55,802 nucleotides of DNA from Mucilaginibacter gilvus (GTDB lineage: Bacteria > Bacteroidota > Bacteroidia > Sphingobacteriales > Sphingobacteriaceae), in NCBI RefSeq assembly GCF_004054195.1, contig NZ_SBIW01000009.1, forward strand, positions 1 to 55,802. The letters run 5' to 3'. Shown piece by piece: positions 16,412 through 25,599 of the stretch (positions within the stretch are counted from its first letter, which is position 1; each line of letters begins with the position of its first letter). The notes under the pieces were generated by a model that worked only from the letters and a program-made list of their open reading frames with translations, searched no databases and was not told the origin of the DNA. The translations under genes and the position numbers were made by a program.

Positions 16412-17491
16412 TTAAGCCTGTTTTCGTTTGGCTGTTAAATATTTGCGCACAGGCATATCATAAACTACCATTACCACCCAGGCGAAGCCAACCAATAGTA
16501 ACATGCTTACCGGTATGATGTAAAATAATTCACTGGTTGTTGGCTTATTGGCGGTATAATAATTAAGAAACATCCATAGCGCTGCGTAATGCGTCATATA
16601 AAGCGGGTAGGAGATATTGCCAGAGAATATGCAGATTTTTTTAAACACGGGGCTTAGCACCGACCCTGCCCCCAAAGCTATCAGCAGCGGGAAATAAAAT
16701 AATACAACAAGTGGTTCTGTGAGCCAGTTCCAGGTTGTAAAGGGCATAATAAAGGCCAGCAGCAGTAATACCGCCAACCCGGCAAAGCCAATTTTGTTTT
16801 TTATGATGAGGTTGTAACGGTAAACCAGCAACCCGGCTATAAAAGAATAGGCGATCCGCACGCTCCCGTCCCAAAAGGTGGAGCCCCCCCAGCCGCCCAT
16901 AATATTGCCCGATAAGTAAGCGACAAAGCAAAGCCCAACGGCGCTAAAAACAGCCAGCAGTAACAGCCATTTGCGGTGGAGCTTATAAAGGATAAACGCG
17001 TAAAAGATATTGGCAACATACTCCCAAAATAACGACCATGCCGGCGCATTGAAACTAAACAGGTTAAACGCGCGATCTGTTACTACAGGGTAGGGGATAA
17101 GCAAAACGGAGCTTAAAAATACCAGCGCTATTTCGCGTGGGCTGTATAGCTCCGGGTGCCCGCCAAATGGATCGAATAAAAAAGCTAACAAGCCCAATAT
17201 CGAACCTGAAATTACCAGCGGGTGCAAGCGAATAAGCCTTGATTTAAAAAACTCCCAAACCCCCATAGTGGCAATGCGGTTGTCATAAGCGTAACCAATT
17301 ACAAAGCCGGATAAGCAAAAGAAAAAATCGACAGCCAAAAAGCCATGTGCTATAAAGTTTTGGCTGTAATCGGTATACACCATTTCCATAAAATGAAAGG
17401 CTACCACAGCCATTGCGCCTACGCCCCTCATCCCATCAAGAATTTCGAAATGCTGTTTGGTTTTTAAGGTTTCCGGGCTTAATGTACTCAT
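16412..17491 (-). CDS. Acyltransferase family 3 membrane protein
   Basis: A 359-residue inner-membrane enzyme from ATG 17491 (MSTLSPETLKTKQHFEILDGMRG); the frame extends 28 codons further upstream but this part crosses a hairpin and lacks coding character. About ten hydrophobic segments are visible. The catalytic-type histidine lies in VVAFHFMEM, and the family's RLIRLHPL motif follows at about 115. Such enzymes O-acylate exported saccharides or lipids. No polysaccharide locus is adjacent, so the acceptor is unknown. Confidence 0.88.
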   Translation of the reverse strand: MSTLSPETLKTKQHFEILDGMRGVGAMAVVAFHFMEMVYTDYSQNFIAHGFLAVDFFFCLSGFVIGYAYDNRIATMGVWEFFKSRLIRLHPLVISGSILGLLAFLFDPFGGHPELYSPREIALVFLSSVLLIPYPVVTDRAFNLFSFNAPAWSLFWEYVANIFYAFILYKLHRKWLLLLAVFSAVGLCFVAYLSGNIMGGWGGSTFWDGSVRIAYSFIAGLLVYRYNLIIKNKIGFAGLAVLLLLAFIMPFTTWNWLTEPLVVLFYFPLLIALGAGSVLSPVFKKICIFSGNISYPLYMTHYAALWMFLNYYTANKPTTSELFYIIPVSMLLLVGFAWVVMVVYDMPVRKYLTAKRKQA

Positions 17492-17531
17492 GTTTATAAA
17501 TAGGGCGCGGGCCAAAAGTATCATTAAATTT

Positions 17532-17564
17532 AAAACCCGCTGATGAAAAATCAACGGGGTTTTA
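17532..17564 (-). terminator. Likely terminator of xth
   Basis: AAAACCCGCTGAT and AATCAACGGGGTTTT form a hairpin with one or two mismatches, ending in a T-run on the minus strand. It lies just beyond the 3' end of the exonuclease gene and upstream of the acyltransferase start. Confidence 0.55.
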
Positions 17565-17602
17565 AAAAAAGGCAAAGAGAGCCGGGTGATTTGACTTGTT
17601 TT

Positions 17603-18379
17603 TTACTTGCCTCCAAGTTCTATCCAAACCGGGCAATGGTCGCTGGTTTTTTCCCAGCCGCGTACGTGGTGGTCAACCCCGGCGGCCAACAGGCGGCCTT
17701 CCAGGCTGGGACTAAGCAAAAAGTGGTCTATCCGCAAACCCGCGTTCCTGCCGTAAGCGTTGCGGAAATAATCAAAAAACGTATAGATCACTTCATCGGG
17801 GTAAAGTTTGCGCAGGGCATCTGTCCACCCCTGCTCCACCAGGTTTTTAAAGGCCAGCCGGGTTTCGGGTCTAAAGAGCGCGTCTTCCAGCCATCGCTCG
17901 GGTTTATACACATCCAATTCAGTTGGCATCACATTATAATCGCCGGTTAATACTACGGGTAAACCCGAGGCAATCAGGCCCGTGGCATGGCTGGCTAAGC
18001 GGCTAAACCAATCGAGCTTATAATCAAACTTGGGGCCGGGAGCTGGGTTTCCATTCGGCAGGTATAGGCAACCAACAACCACATCATTAATAACCGCTTC
18101 TATGTACCGGCTTTGTATATCTTCCGGATCGCCGGGCAAGCCTTGGCGCAGCTCTTTAATTTCGAGGCCCCGGGCCAGTATGGCTACACCGTTCCAGCTT
18201 TTTTGGCCGTGCCAAATAGCATTGTAACCCGCATCGTTAATAGCTTGCAGTGGGAATTTCTCCTGAGGTGCTTTTAGCTCCTGCAGGCAAACTACATCGG
18301 GTTTGGTTTCCTCCAGCCAGCGCAGCAACACTGGCAGGTGGCCATTTACACCATTAACATTATAGGTAGCTATTTTCAT
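17603..18379 (-). CDS. xth: Exodeoxyribonuclease III / AP endonuclease
   Basis: A 258-residue enzyme from ATG 18379 (MKIATYNVNGVNGHL); an upstream extension to 18433 is unlikely because the family starts with this strand. Motifs in order: CLQELKAP (catalytic Glu), GVAILAR, the LTGDYNVMPTELD metal site and the C-terminal SDHCPVW with the catalytic His. It cleaves DNA at abasic sites and degrades 3' ends in base excision repair. It is transcribed alone. This is the cytosolic, non-secreted type. Confidence 0.94.
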   Translation of the reverse strand: MKIATYNVNGVNGHLPVLLRWLEETKPDVVCLQELKAPQEKFPLQAINDAGYNAIWHGQKSWNGVAILARGLEIKELRQGLPGDPEDIQSRYIEAVINDVVVGCLYLPNGNPAPGPKFDYKLDWFSRLASHATGLIASGLPVVLTGDYNVMPTELDVYKPERWLEDALFRPETRLAFKNLVEQGWTDALRKLYPDEVIYTFFDYFRNAYGRNAGLRIDHFLLSPSLEGRLLAAGVDHHVRGWEKTSDHCPVWIELGGK

Positions 18380-18483
18380 ATTGGTGGATTTGAGAGGTTG
18401 TCGCATTAACGCAAACAAGACCAAAGCTATCAAAACAACCTAAAAAATGAAAGGCCTGTGGTGTTTGACAGCTCAAAATACAA

Positions 18484-18510
18484 AAACCCCAAATTAAAAA
18501 CTTGAGGTTT
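18484..18510 (-). terminator. Likely terminator of the 48-residue gene
   Basis: On the minus strand AACCTCAA pairs with TTTGGGGTT and is followed by a T-run. A second, stronger hairpin without a T-tract lies at 18515-18535 (TGGCACCCT / AGGGTGCCA, 3-nt loop). Both are just downstream of the small gene. Confidence 0.55.
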
Positions 18511-18556
18511 GCGGTGGCACCCTTTTAGGGTGCCATTTATATAGAACCGGATACGA

Positions 18557-18703
18557 TTATGCAGCCAGTAATTGTTTTAAAAACGAAATGTTCTTTTTGC
18601 GTTGCTGCTCGGCTTTATATTTTTCCAAATCAGCGTCAATTATCTTTTTCAATTCAATATCGAATGCTTTTAACAGGATGGTGGTTTGTAGTGAAGTTTT
18701 CAT
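18557..18703 (-). CDS. Small basic helical protein, 48 residues
   Basis: Start ATG 18703 (MKTSLQTTILLKAFDIELKK). The sequence is a lysine- and leucine-rich amphipathic helix (KKIIDADLEKYKAEQQRKKNISFLKQLLAA) with no signal peptide. Two hairpins follow the stop. No family is recognised. It may be a small regulatory or adaptor peptide; the evidence for translation is the clean frame and the terminator-like structures only. An extended start at 18760 looks less likely. Confidence 0.45.
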   Translation of the reverse strand: MKTSLQTTILLKAFDIELKKIIDADLEKYKAEQQRKKNISFLKQLLAA

Positions 18704-18894
18704 ATTGTTATCAGTTTTAGTTTTTCTTAGATGTTTGATATATATTAATAATAATGCCAAACCTTTGAAGGTTGCTGATGATATCTAAACTATCGCTAAA
18801 TAGCGCCCATCCGTCATTTTAGTGTCTGGTAAAATATACAATACAGCATTGCGTTTAGGATAAATGCAGCTAAAAATAATCACCAGAAAGGCTT

Positions 18895-18902
18895 TATATT
18901 TG
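18895..18902 (+). promoter_or_regulatory. Bacteroidota -7 element (TATATTTG)
   Basis: The motif fits TAnnTTTG and lies 27 bases before ATG 18930. It supports that start over the longer frame from 18864, which would begin upstream of the promoter. No convincing -33 TTG is seen at the normal spacing. Confidence 0.45.
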
Positions 18903-18929
18903 ATGCTGACAACACCACATCAAACTACC

Positions 18930-19220
18930 ATGAAATACACTGCATCGCGCCTGTCTGAAGGCAATAAAGTATTCCCCGCCGAAATTTACACCGAAGAGAA
19001 CGGCGTTACCATCAAGGTCCCCGGCTTATTTAGCGGCGACACGACTACTATCGCTTATGAAAGTATATCGGCAGTAGAAATAGATACACCGATGATCGGC
19101 TTTTCAACCATCCGCTTTTACCATAGCGGCAATAAGGTGGAGGCGCACGGCTTCACCAAAAACGATGTAGAGGAAATAAAGGACTATATCGAAAGCGGAA
19201 GAAGTCGGGCGAGAGGGTAA
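18930..19220 (+). CDS. Small PH-like beta protein
   Basis: A 96-residue cytosolic protein (MKYTASRLSEGNKVFPAEIY). The pattern of seven short strands ending in one helix (FTKNDVEEIKDYIESG) resembles a bacterial PH-domain fold, as in bPH-type single-domain proteins, but I cannot name a family. The start is chosen from the -7 element at 18895. It stands alone, with an intergenic repeat following it. Confidence 0.6.
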   Translation: MKYTASRLSEGNKVFPAEIYTEENGVTIKVPGLFSGDTTTIAYESISAVEIDTPMIGFSTIRFYHSGNKVEAHGFTKNDVEEIKDYIESGRSRARG

Positions 19221-19302
19221 TGCGTTTGCCGGAGAGTGCTTGCCAATAGCATACACGCTAAAGGCTATGTGTACACTAAACTATAAAAGCGTGCATATCT
19301 GT

Positions 19303-19385
19303 GTTAACCCTGTTAAAATACAACTTATTGATTGATAGCTTTTTATAAAGTTAACATCGGAAATTGTGTTAACTTTTGTAAACTT
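19303..19385. repeat. Intergenic repeat, copy 1
   Basis: Begins GTTAACCCTGTTAAAATACA and ends near TGTGTTAACTTTTGTAAAC. A related copy lies at 50567-50650 in the same order of elements (GTTAACCCTG, ATACAA, ATTGATT, GAATTGTGTTAA). Both are between genes. The repeated GTTAAC words suggest a protein-binding or REP-type element. Confidence 0.6.
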
Positions 19386-19408
19386 TTTTATCCTAACTGA
19401 AACCGGTG

Positions 19409-20083
19409 CTATTTTTTAATGATATAAAAATGAATGGTTTTCCGGGTAACAAAGCCCAGGCTTTCGTAAACGCGAATGGCGCGCTCATTATCATGGCGAA
19501 CATGTAAAAACGGGATCTCCCCAGCGGCAAGTATCCGCTGCACCTGGAATTGTAAAACCTCTTTGGCGTAGCCGCGCCCCAAATAATCGGGGTGGGTACA
19601 AACGGCGCTGGCCTCTGCATAGTTAAAAACATGCATCCGCTGCCCGGCCATGGCAACCAGTTTATCGCCATCAAATATGCCGTGGTAATGTCCAAAATCT
19701 ATGGTCCGCTCAGCAAAGGGACCGGGGTTAGTTAGTTTGGTTAGGGCCATCATTTGCGGTACGTGCGCTTCAGTTAAGAGGATAGGCTCTTCTGTTGTAA
19801 CGCCTACCGTAACACCATTATGCACCATTTGGAAACACTTAATATATAGCGGTACCTGCCACGGTGCGGGGATCTCCACCTCAAACGGGGAAACAAACCC
19901 GAAGGCCCTCCCTGCCGGTGCCATGTGGTACAGCTCTTCAAAGCTTGCTTCTGTGTTAAGTTTAAAACCCACAAATGGTGAAACCTGCGGGTCGAAATAT
20001 TTGATGCGTTCGTTGCCTTCAGCTAAATTTTTATTGCCCGATGATAAGGCGTTCCAAACGGGGTTATCTAATACGTGGTCCAT
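19409..20083 (-). CDS. GNAT-family N-acetyltransferase (FR47-like)
   Basis: A 224-residue cytosolic enzyme. The C-terminal half has the acetyl-CoA-binding pattern ASAVCTHPDYLGRGYAKEVLQFQV, with the Q/RxxGxG/A-type loop, followed by RVYESLGFVTRK. The N-terminal half is the diverged region typical of FR47-type members. The acceptor is unknown. It is divergent from truA, with about 75-90 bases between the starts. Confidence 0.88.
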   Translation of the reverse strand: MDHVLDNPVWNALSSGNKNLAEGNERIKYFDPQVSPFVGFKLNTEASFEELYHMAPAGRAFGFVSPFEVEIPAPWQVPLYIKCFQMVHNGVTVGVTTEEPILLTEAHVPQMMALTKLTNPGPFAERTIDFGHYHGIFDGDKLVAMAGQRMHVFNYAEASAVCTHPDYLGRGYAKEVLQFQVQRILAAGEIPFLHVRHDNERAIRVYESLGFVTRKTIHFYIIKK

Positions 20084-20175
20084 ACAATATAAAAGGTTGG
20101 TAATACTACAAAAAAGATGGAGATGCAGCTACCACAGAATTAAAAGGCTACATAGTGATGACGGGCCGGGCGCAA

Positions 20176-21012
20176 ATGATTATTTTTACCCATCTATCCC
20201 CAACAAATTTGCGCTACTTTTTCCACATCGGTTACCTCGGCACCAATTATCACGGCTGGCAAAAGCACCCGGACGGCATCAGCGTTCAGCAGGTTTTGGA
20301 AGCCTGCCTGAGCCAGGTATTTAAGAAACCAACCTACATAACAGGTTGTGGCCGTACCGATGCGCAGGTACACGCCAGTCAGTTCTTTTTCCATTTGGAT
20401 GTAGAGGAAGTGTGGGATTTCGATCTGGTCTTCAGGATGAATAATATCCTGCCGGATGATATCTCGGTTTTTGATATCATCACCATGGAGGGCCTGCCAC
20501 ATGCCCGCTTTGACGCCATCGAACGCAGTTACGATTATTTTATGCATACCTATAAGGACCCATTTCTGAACGGTTTCAGTTCGATGTACCTGGTGAAGGA
20601 CTGGGATATTGCCAATATGCAGCGCGCTGCCGGGTTATTGCTCAACTACACCGATTACCACGCCTTCTGTAAAATGCCGGGCCGTAACGAGCATACCCTC
20701 TGCAACATCAGCGAAGCAAAGATATTTACCGATAGCAGGGGCGATAAGCTGCGTTTCCGTATTTCGGCCAACCGGTTCTTGGGGCGAATGGTGCGCATCA
20801 TCACCGGCAAACTGATAGAGATTGGCACCGGGAAATTAAGTGTAGACGAATTTGAGGCACATCTGATAAACCCACAATTACAGCAACTCATTAAACCGGC
20901 CTATCCGCAGGGCTTGTATCTTAGTAAAATAAAGTACCCATACCTGGATTTGCCCCCGCGCAGCGATTTTACCCCAATGCTTGCCCGTGGCCCCAACGGA
21001 TGGGAAGTATAA
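20176..21012 (+). CDS. truA: tRNA pseudouridine(38-40) synthase
   Basis: A 278-residue enzyme that modifies uridines 38-40 in the anticodon stem. The catalytic motif GCGRTDAQVHA places Asp62 when the start is ATG 20176; ATG 20158 would add six residues. Other family blocks are RFDAIERSYDY, RISANRFLGRMVRIITGKL and YPQGLYLSKI. The length matches the family. It is monocistronic and lies in the same region as mnmH, another tRNA-modifying gene, but not in one operon. Confidence 0.95.
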   Translation: MIIFTHLSPTNLRYFFHIGYLGTNYHGWQKHPDGISVQQVLEACLSQVFKKPTYITGCGRTDAQVHASQFFFHLDVEEVWDFDLVFRMNNILPDDISVFDIITMEGLPHARFDAIERSYDYFMHTYKDPFLNGFSSMYLVKDWDIANMQRAAGLLLNYTDYHAFCKMPGRNEHTLCNISEAKIFTDSRGDKLRFRISANRFLGRMVRIITGKLIEIGTGKLSVDEFEAHLINPQLQQLIKPAYPQGLYLSKIKYPYLDLPPRSDFTPMLARGPNGWEV

Positions 21013-21311
21013 TTTTAGCTCCTAATATATTTACTGATGAAGTTGGTAAATACTGCCGAAAACAAAGCTGAAAGTAACCGCACCAGGATAACCACCCTGT
21101 GATAATGAGAGCGGTCTTAAATGCCTCACCCAGGGATATCGCTTTCACCTCTTAATAATGCCGGGGAGTTGCAGCTCTATCAGGAAAAACACCACAGCGT
21201 TCAGCATAAAACGATAGAGGGCCAAATCACGCTGGCAAATCGGTAACTTGTTGTACAGTATAGCCGGTATAAAGTTGCTAAAACGTGGTAAAATAAATAA
21301 CCAACGGTGTC
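21013..21311. other. Intergenic region, possibly with a decayed membrane gene
   Basis: On the minus strand, about 50 codons are open between roughly 21300 and 21150 and read like a membrane protein (...QRDLALYRFMLNAVVFFLIELQLPG). Then stops appear. There is no start and no matching downstream domain. It may be a remnant of a membrane gene. Nothing else is recognised. Confidence 0.35.
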
Positions 21312-22043
21312 TTACTTCAGCGCTTTTTTAATGGCGTTATCCGTAACATCGGCCATGATTTTATACCCTGCAACATTGGGGTGTACGCCATCTAAAGTTA
21401 ATTCGGGCTTTTGGCCGTTGCGGCTGTCTACCAAAGGGCTGAAGTAGTCTAACAATGTGAGGTTATTAGCCGTGGCGAAATCTTTGATCAGTTTATTCAG
21501 GGATATTATTTTATCGGCGGGTTGCAGCCCTTTTCGCCATGGGTATTCATTAACAGGCAGGTAGGCACACAGGATCACCTTTATATGGTTTAGCTGTGCC
21601 AGCTCCACCATCGAGCGGATATTATCCATAATGCGGTCATTGGTTACATGCCCTTGCGTGCCGGCAATATCATTGCTGCCGGCCAATATTATTACGGCGG
21701 CAGGGTTTAAGTTTATTACATCCTGCCTGAAACGGAGCAGCAATTGCGGGAAGATCTGCCCGCTAACACCGCGGTTGATGTAGGTTTTGTTATTGTTGAA
21801 ATACCCGGGCACCAGTACTTTCCAGCGCTCAAAAATAGAGCTCCCCAAAAACACTACCCGTTTTTCGCCCTCAGCAGGAGGGGGCAGCGTTTTGTTTTCC
21901 GCTTCGTAATGGCGCAGGTCGGCCCAGTCATCGCTGAAATTTTCTTTTACCACGACAGCTTTTTTAGCTGTATCGGGTGCTTGCTGTGCAATCAGAGTAG
22001 TTGATAGTAAAAGAGCGGGCAACAATAGGGCTAATTTCATCAT
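21312..22043 (-). CDS. SGNH/GDSL-family esterase, exported
   Basis: About 243 residues from the MMKLALLLPALLL signal peptide; the frame extends 13 codons further upstream but the signal peptide marks the start. Catalytic blocks: FLGSSIFERW (block I, Ser nucleophile), NRGVSGQ, LAGSNDI (block III) and LTLDGVHPN (block V, Asp and His). This is the platelet-activating-factor acetylhydrolase-like subtype common in polysaccharide deacetylation. It would act in the periplasm. It is divergent from the DUF1080 gene to its right, with about 115 bases between. Confidence 0.9.
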   Translation of the reverse strand: MMKLALLLPALLLSTTLIAQQAPDTAKKAVVVKENFSDDWADLRHYEAENKTLPPPAEGEKRVVFLGSSIFERWKVLVPGYFNNNKTYINRGVSGQIFPQLLLRFRQDVINLNPAAVIILAGSNDIAGTQGHVTNDRIMDNIRSMVELAQLNHIKVILCAYLPVNEYPWRKGLQPADKIISLNKLIKDFATANNLTLLDYFSPLVDSRNGQKPELTLDGVHPNVAGYKIMADVTDNAIKKALK

Positions 22044-22160
22044 TACGGTTTTAATGGCTTGTGCAGGCAAATCTACATTCATTTATAAAAAAACAGAAGT
22101 GTTTTAAGCTTGATTTTTATGGCGGATATTTATTATATTGGGTACATAAATTGCCTTATT

Positions 22161-23009
22161 ATGAAACACACCAAGTTGATACTACCCCTGATGCTTTGTG
22201 CAGTTGCTTTTGGCTTTAAAAATACTCCCAATGCTGATAAATGGGAACAATTATTTAACGGGAAAGACCTTACCGGGTGGGACACCTATATAGGCCCCGA
22301 CCTGGACGACAAAGGCAAGGCCATTACCGGCACATCAATAGGCCTAAATAACGATCCAAAGCAAGTTTTCACCATTGTAAAGCAGGATGGCGATAAGGTT
22401 ATCCGTATCTCCGGCGAAAGTTGGGGCGCTATTTCCACCAAAAAAGAATACGCCGGTTACCATTTGCAGCTGCAATTTAAATGGGGCGCGCTTACCTGGG
22501 GCCAAAAAAAAGGGCAGAAGATGGATAGTGGCCTGCTGTACCATTCGGGCGGTAAATACGGCGCAGATTATAGTGCCTGGATGAGGTCGCAGGAGTTCCA
22601 GATAGAGCAGGGCAATAGTGGCGATTACTGGGGCGTAGCCGGCGGCATGGCCGATATACCGGTAATAAGGCGGTACGAGAAGGATTACATTTACAACGTA
22701 GGCGGTATGATGAACACCTTTGCCGAAGGGAGCAAGGCAGGGCGGCACTGCATAAAAGGCGGCGATGCCGAAAACCCGAAAGGCGAATGGAACACGCTTG
22801 ACCTGTACTGCAACGGCGATACCAGTATACACGTAATAAACGATAAAGTGATGATGGTGCTGTACCACGGCAGGCAAATGGAGAACGGGCGGCCTCAGCC
22901 GCTTACCAAAGGCAAACTACAGATACAATCTGAAGGAGCCGAGGTGTTTTATAAAGAGATCATGATACAGCCTATCACTCAATTACCTGTTGAACTGGTT
23001 AAACAATAG
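22161..23009 (+). CDS. DUF1080 (3-keto-disaccharide hydrolase-like) exported protein
   Basis: A 282-residue protein from ATG 22161, with a signal peptide ending near GFKNTPNA. The mature part has the concanavalin-like DUF1080 fold: WEQLFNGKDLTGWDTYIG at the start, KKEYAGYHLQLQFKWG, DSGLLYHSG and EFQIEQGNSGDYWG. Some members hydrolyse 3-keto-glycosides. Its 3' end overlaps the convergent DUF3857 gene by 11 bases. A longer frame from 22110 is not needed. Confidence 0.9.
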   Translation: MKHTKLILPLMLCAVAFGFKNTPNADKWEQLFNGKDLTGWDTYIGPDLDDKGKAITGTSIGLNNDPKQVFTIVKQDGDKVIRISGESWGAISTKKEYAGYHLQLQFKWGALTWGQKKGQKMDSGLLYHSGGKYGADYSAWMRSQEFQIEQGNSGDYWGVAGGMADIPVIRRYEKDYIYNVGGMMNTFAEGSKAGRHCIKGGDAENPKGEWNTLDLYCNGDTSIHVINDKVMMVLYHGRQMENGRPQPLTKGKLQIQSEGAEVFYKEIMIQPITQLPVELVKQ

Positions 23010-25599
23010 TGGTGGGTTCAGTGGCGCTTTCAGCAACTTCGTAACTGTAATTACTATGCGGATAAGGCACAATAAATGTTTGTTCTACCCTTTGTGATCT
23101 TTTGAAATAGGCTATCCATATACCCGAAAAGATGATCGTCCGGGCCATGTGCGAAGATTCGCTATCTGTTATCGTTATGTTTGCAGCCGTAGCAAAAACA
23201 TGATCAGCCACAGAAAAAATGGCTCCGTAGGCATAAAAGCCCATAATGTATTTTGGCAGAATGTCGCGCTTATTCAGCAACAATACCAGGCAAAATATAG
23301 CGTAGGCTATCATGAAAATATTCCCTGCAGCCTCAAAAACCAGTATTGCCTTATATACTGCATCGGGAGTACCCGGCAGGTGCATGTTCCAATGGCTTGC
23401 CTCGAGGTAGCCGCCCGATAGCATGGTATAGCTAACCGCAAACGGCGTTAACGCCAGCCCAATGGCAACCAAAACAAGCCAGCCACCTATTTGCATAAAG
23501 TTTGCACCGCGTTCAAATAACACCTCGTGCGTGTGGTTGCGGTAAAGTTTAATGCCTAACAGGGCTAAGCCGGCAGAAAAGGCCAAAAGAAATAACAGCA
23601 GCCAATAATTTACGCGGACAGGCACTTTGGTTACATCGGGCGCGTAACTGAAATTGTAGCCCAGTTCATTGTCAGATATTTGCTTCGCATCGGTGCGCGC
23701 CTCGTCCAGTTTATTTGCTGGTATAAAGTCTTTTAGCGTGTTAAATTTATAATCGAGGGTTAAGGTATCGCCGGTGGTACCCACGTCTGCGGTAAAAGAG
23801 TAAGCTTCTCTTTCTATGCTGGTATTGCTATGCTCAATATTCCAGCCGGAAGTCATAACAACGTTAATTACACTTTGCACGTTATACGGATAGGCAATAG
23901 ATACCGGCAGTTTTGCCCTGTTACCAATGTTGGGCAGCTGGTCGTTTATATATGATGCGTATAACGAAGCGCTGTATCTGCCGGGTTCTTTATCAGGCTT
24001 AAAAAAATCGGGCACCTTGTAATGCTCAATAGTAGTGAGCTGGTTTGTTTTAATATCGTCCTTTATAGTGATAGAGTCAGCTGCCGACTCAACCTTTGGA
24101 TAGCTTTTGGCATAATAATCCAGGTAGCTCTTTTCGGTTTCGGCCACGCTGTTGGATGCCAGCTTATCCCTTATTCTGTCTGCTTCGTTTAAAGTGTAGG
24201 TAGATATTACTTCCAGTTCGGTTTGGCCTTTCTCGCCGTCAATTACCTTGTAGTTTTCGGTGATAACCATTTTGCCGGTTTTTGATGGCGCAATGGCAGT
24301 TAGCGCGCTATTGCCGGGTTTAATTACCAACCCTTTGCCATAGTTAGGAAAATAAAGGTTGATGCCGCTGCCCCGCTGGTAAGCTATCGTCGCGTCAATG
24401 TACACAGGATTCCCGCTCATCATTGCTACGCAAACGGCATGATCGAACACGGTTGGCGATGGTATAAAATCGCTTACTTTATCCCGGGCACTGGTATTAA
24501 TAAGCACCATGTGCGCTTCTATACCGTTGGCCATTAAAACAGAGGCCAACAGCAGGGCTTTGTCTTTACAATCGCCATACCGTTGGCTGTAAACTTTTTC
24601 GGGGGTGTTGGCGCGGTGCGAGTATTCGCCCAGTTCAATACCCATGTAACGTACCTCATCCTGCACCATTTGCACGGCGCTGCGGAAGTACTTTTCTTTA
24701 TCGCCGCCTGCAACGGCCTTTAGCCTGGCCACGCGGGCCGCCAGTTCGCCTTTTAAGCCGGTAGCTATCGGGTTCACTTTTTGCGCCCAATCAACCACCT
24801 CCTGCCAGTTGCTATAATCGCTTATTTGTATATGGTTGTAGTTGTCAAACCAGCCCGGCTGATTATCGGCATACGGCGGGGCCATTACGGGGTTTAGGTT
24901 CCACTCGTAGCACTTTAGCCCGTTCTTATCGCTCAGCGGGGCAACCGGCGCTTTATTAAACGCTTTAAAATTAAGTTTACGCCCCGGCGATACCAATAAC
25001 GCTTTATACAACTGGGCATACGCTTGGGACCCCTGGAAATACAGATCATCGGTGTAGTTACTGCCAAAAATAGGGTTGCGGCCGGTTATGGTGAAGGCAT
25101 ATTCTATCCGGTCGCCTTTGCGTATATCGTCTAAAATACAAAATGCCGAAAAGCGCCCCTGGTAAATAAAGCGCGACAGTTCCTTCTCATCGGCAATAAC
25201 TTTAAAAGAGGTAGCCTTTAGGCGGCTAAGGGGTTTGCCATTGCGCCAAACGGTAACATCATGTACATCCAGCCGCTCGTAAGATGGATCGAAGGAGATG
25301 GATATTTCCGATCCGTTTTGTATGCCGGCCTCTGATACAATTTCGCGGATAACGTGCTTGTAATCTGCCTGTTTTTCTACGTGTATCTGCTCCTCAAAAA
25401 GCTGGTAAAAAAAGCCGTTCTCCACTTGTCGCGCAGGCAACTTTTTATCGGAAAGCTTAAACGTATTGAGCCATGTTGGGCGCGCGGAAATATGCACGGC
25501 AGGCGAAGCAGCTTGCGCAATAACCGAATTAAAAAGCAATAGCAAGCCGCCGATAGCGAGAATTAATAGAGGGCCGAATCGTTTACACATACCAGCCAT
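22999..25599 (-). CDS. DUF3857-transglutaminase membrane protein
   Basis: About 866 residues from ATG 25599 (MAGMCKRFGPLLILAIGG signal). The layout is an N-terminal DUF3857 domain (RIEYAFTITGRNP region), a transglutaminase-like domain with YGDCKDKALLLASVL (Cys), FDHAVCVAM (His) and YIDAT (Asp), a DUF2569-like C-terminal part with about five membrane helices (VLVAIGLALTPFAVSYTM and later). The catalytic triad is intact. Homologues are common in Bacteroidota and are linked to peptide or cell-envelope processing, but no substrate is known. The first ~37 residues of the longer frame (to 25710) do not resemble a signal and are left out. Confidence 0.85.
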   Translation of the reverse strand: MAGMCKRFGPLLILAIGGLLLLFNSVIAQAASPAVHISARPTWLNTFKLSDKKLPARQVENGFFYQLFEEQIHVEKQADYKHVIREIVSEAGIQNGSEISISFDPSYERLDVHDVTVWRNGKPLSRLKATSFKVIADEKELSRFIYQGRFSAFCILDDIRKGDRIEYAFTITGRNPIFGSNYTDDLYFQGSQAYAQLYKALLVSPGRKLNFKAFNKAPVAPLSDKNGLKCYEWNLNPVMAPPYADNQPGWFDNYNHIQISDYSNWQEVVDWAQKVNPIATGLKGELAARVARLKAVAGGDKEKYFRSAVQMVQDEVRYMGIELGEYSHRANTPEKVYSQRYGDCKDKALLLASVLMANGIEAHMVLINTSARDKVSDFIPSPTVFDHAVCVAMMSGNPVYIDATIAYQRGSGINLYFPNYGKGLVIKPGNSALTAIAPSKTGKMVITENYKVIDGEKGQTELEVISTYTLNEADRIRDKLASNSVAETEKSYLDYYAKSYPKVESAADSITIKDDIKTNQLTTIEHYKVPDFFKPDKEPGRYSASLYASYINDQLPNIGNRAKLPVSIAYPYNVQSVINVVMTSGWNIEHSNTSIEREAYSFTADVGTTGDTLTLDYKFNTLKDFIPANKLDEARTDAKQISDNELGYNFSYAPDVTKVPVRVNYWLLLFLLAFSAGLALLGIKLYRNHTHEVLFERGANFMQIGGWLVLVAIGLALTPFAVSYTMLSGGYLEASHWNMHLPGTPDAVYKAILVFEAAGNIFMIAYAIFCLVLLLNKRDILPKYIMGFYAYGAIFSVADHVFATAANITITDSESSHMARTIIFSGIWIAYFKRSQRVEQTFIVPYPHSNYSYEVAESATEPTTIV

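Noticed and set aside
17543..17950. Plus-strand frame opposite the exonuclease gene
   Set aside because: It is antisense to a well-recognised enzyme with intact motifs and has no start signal of its own.
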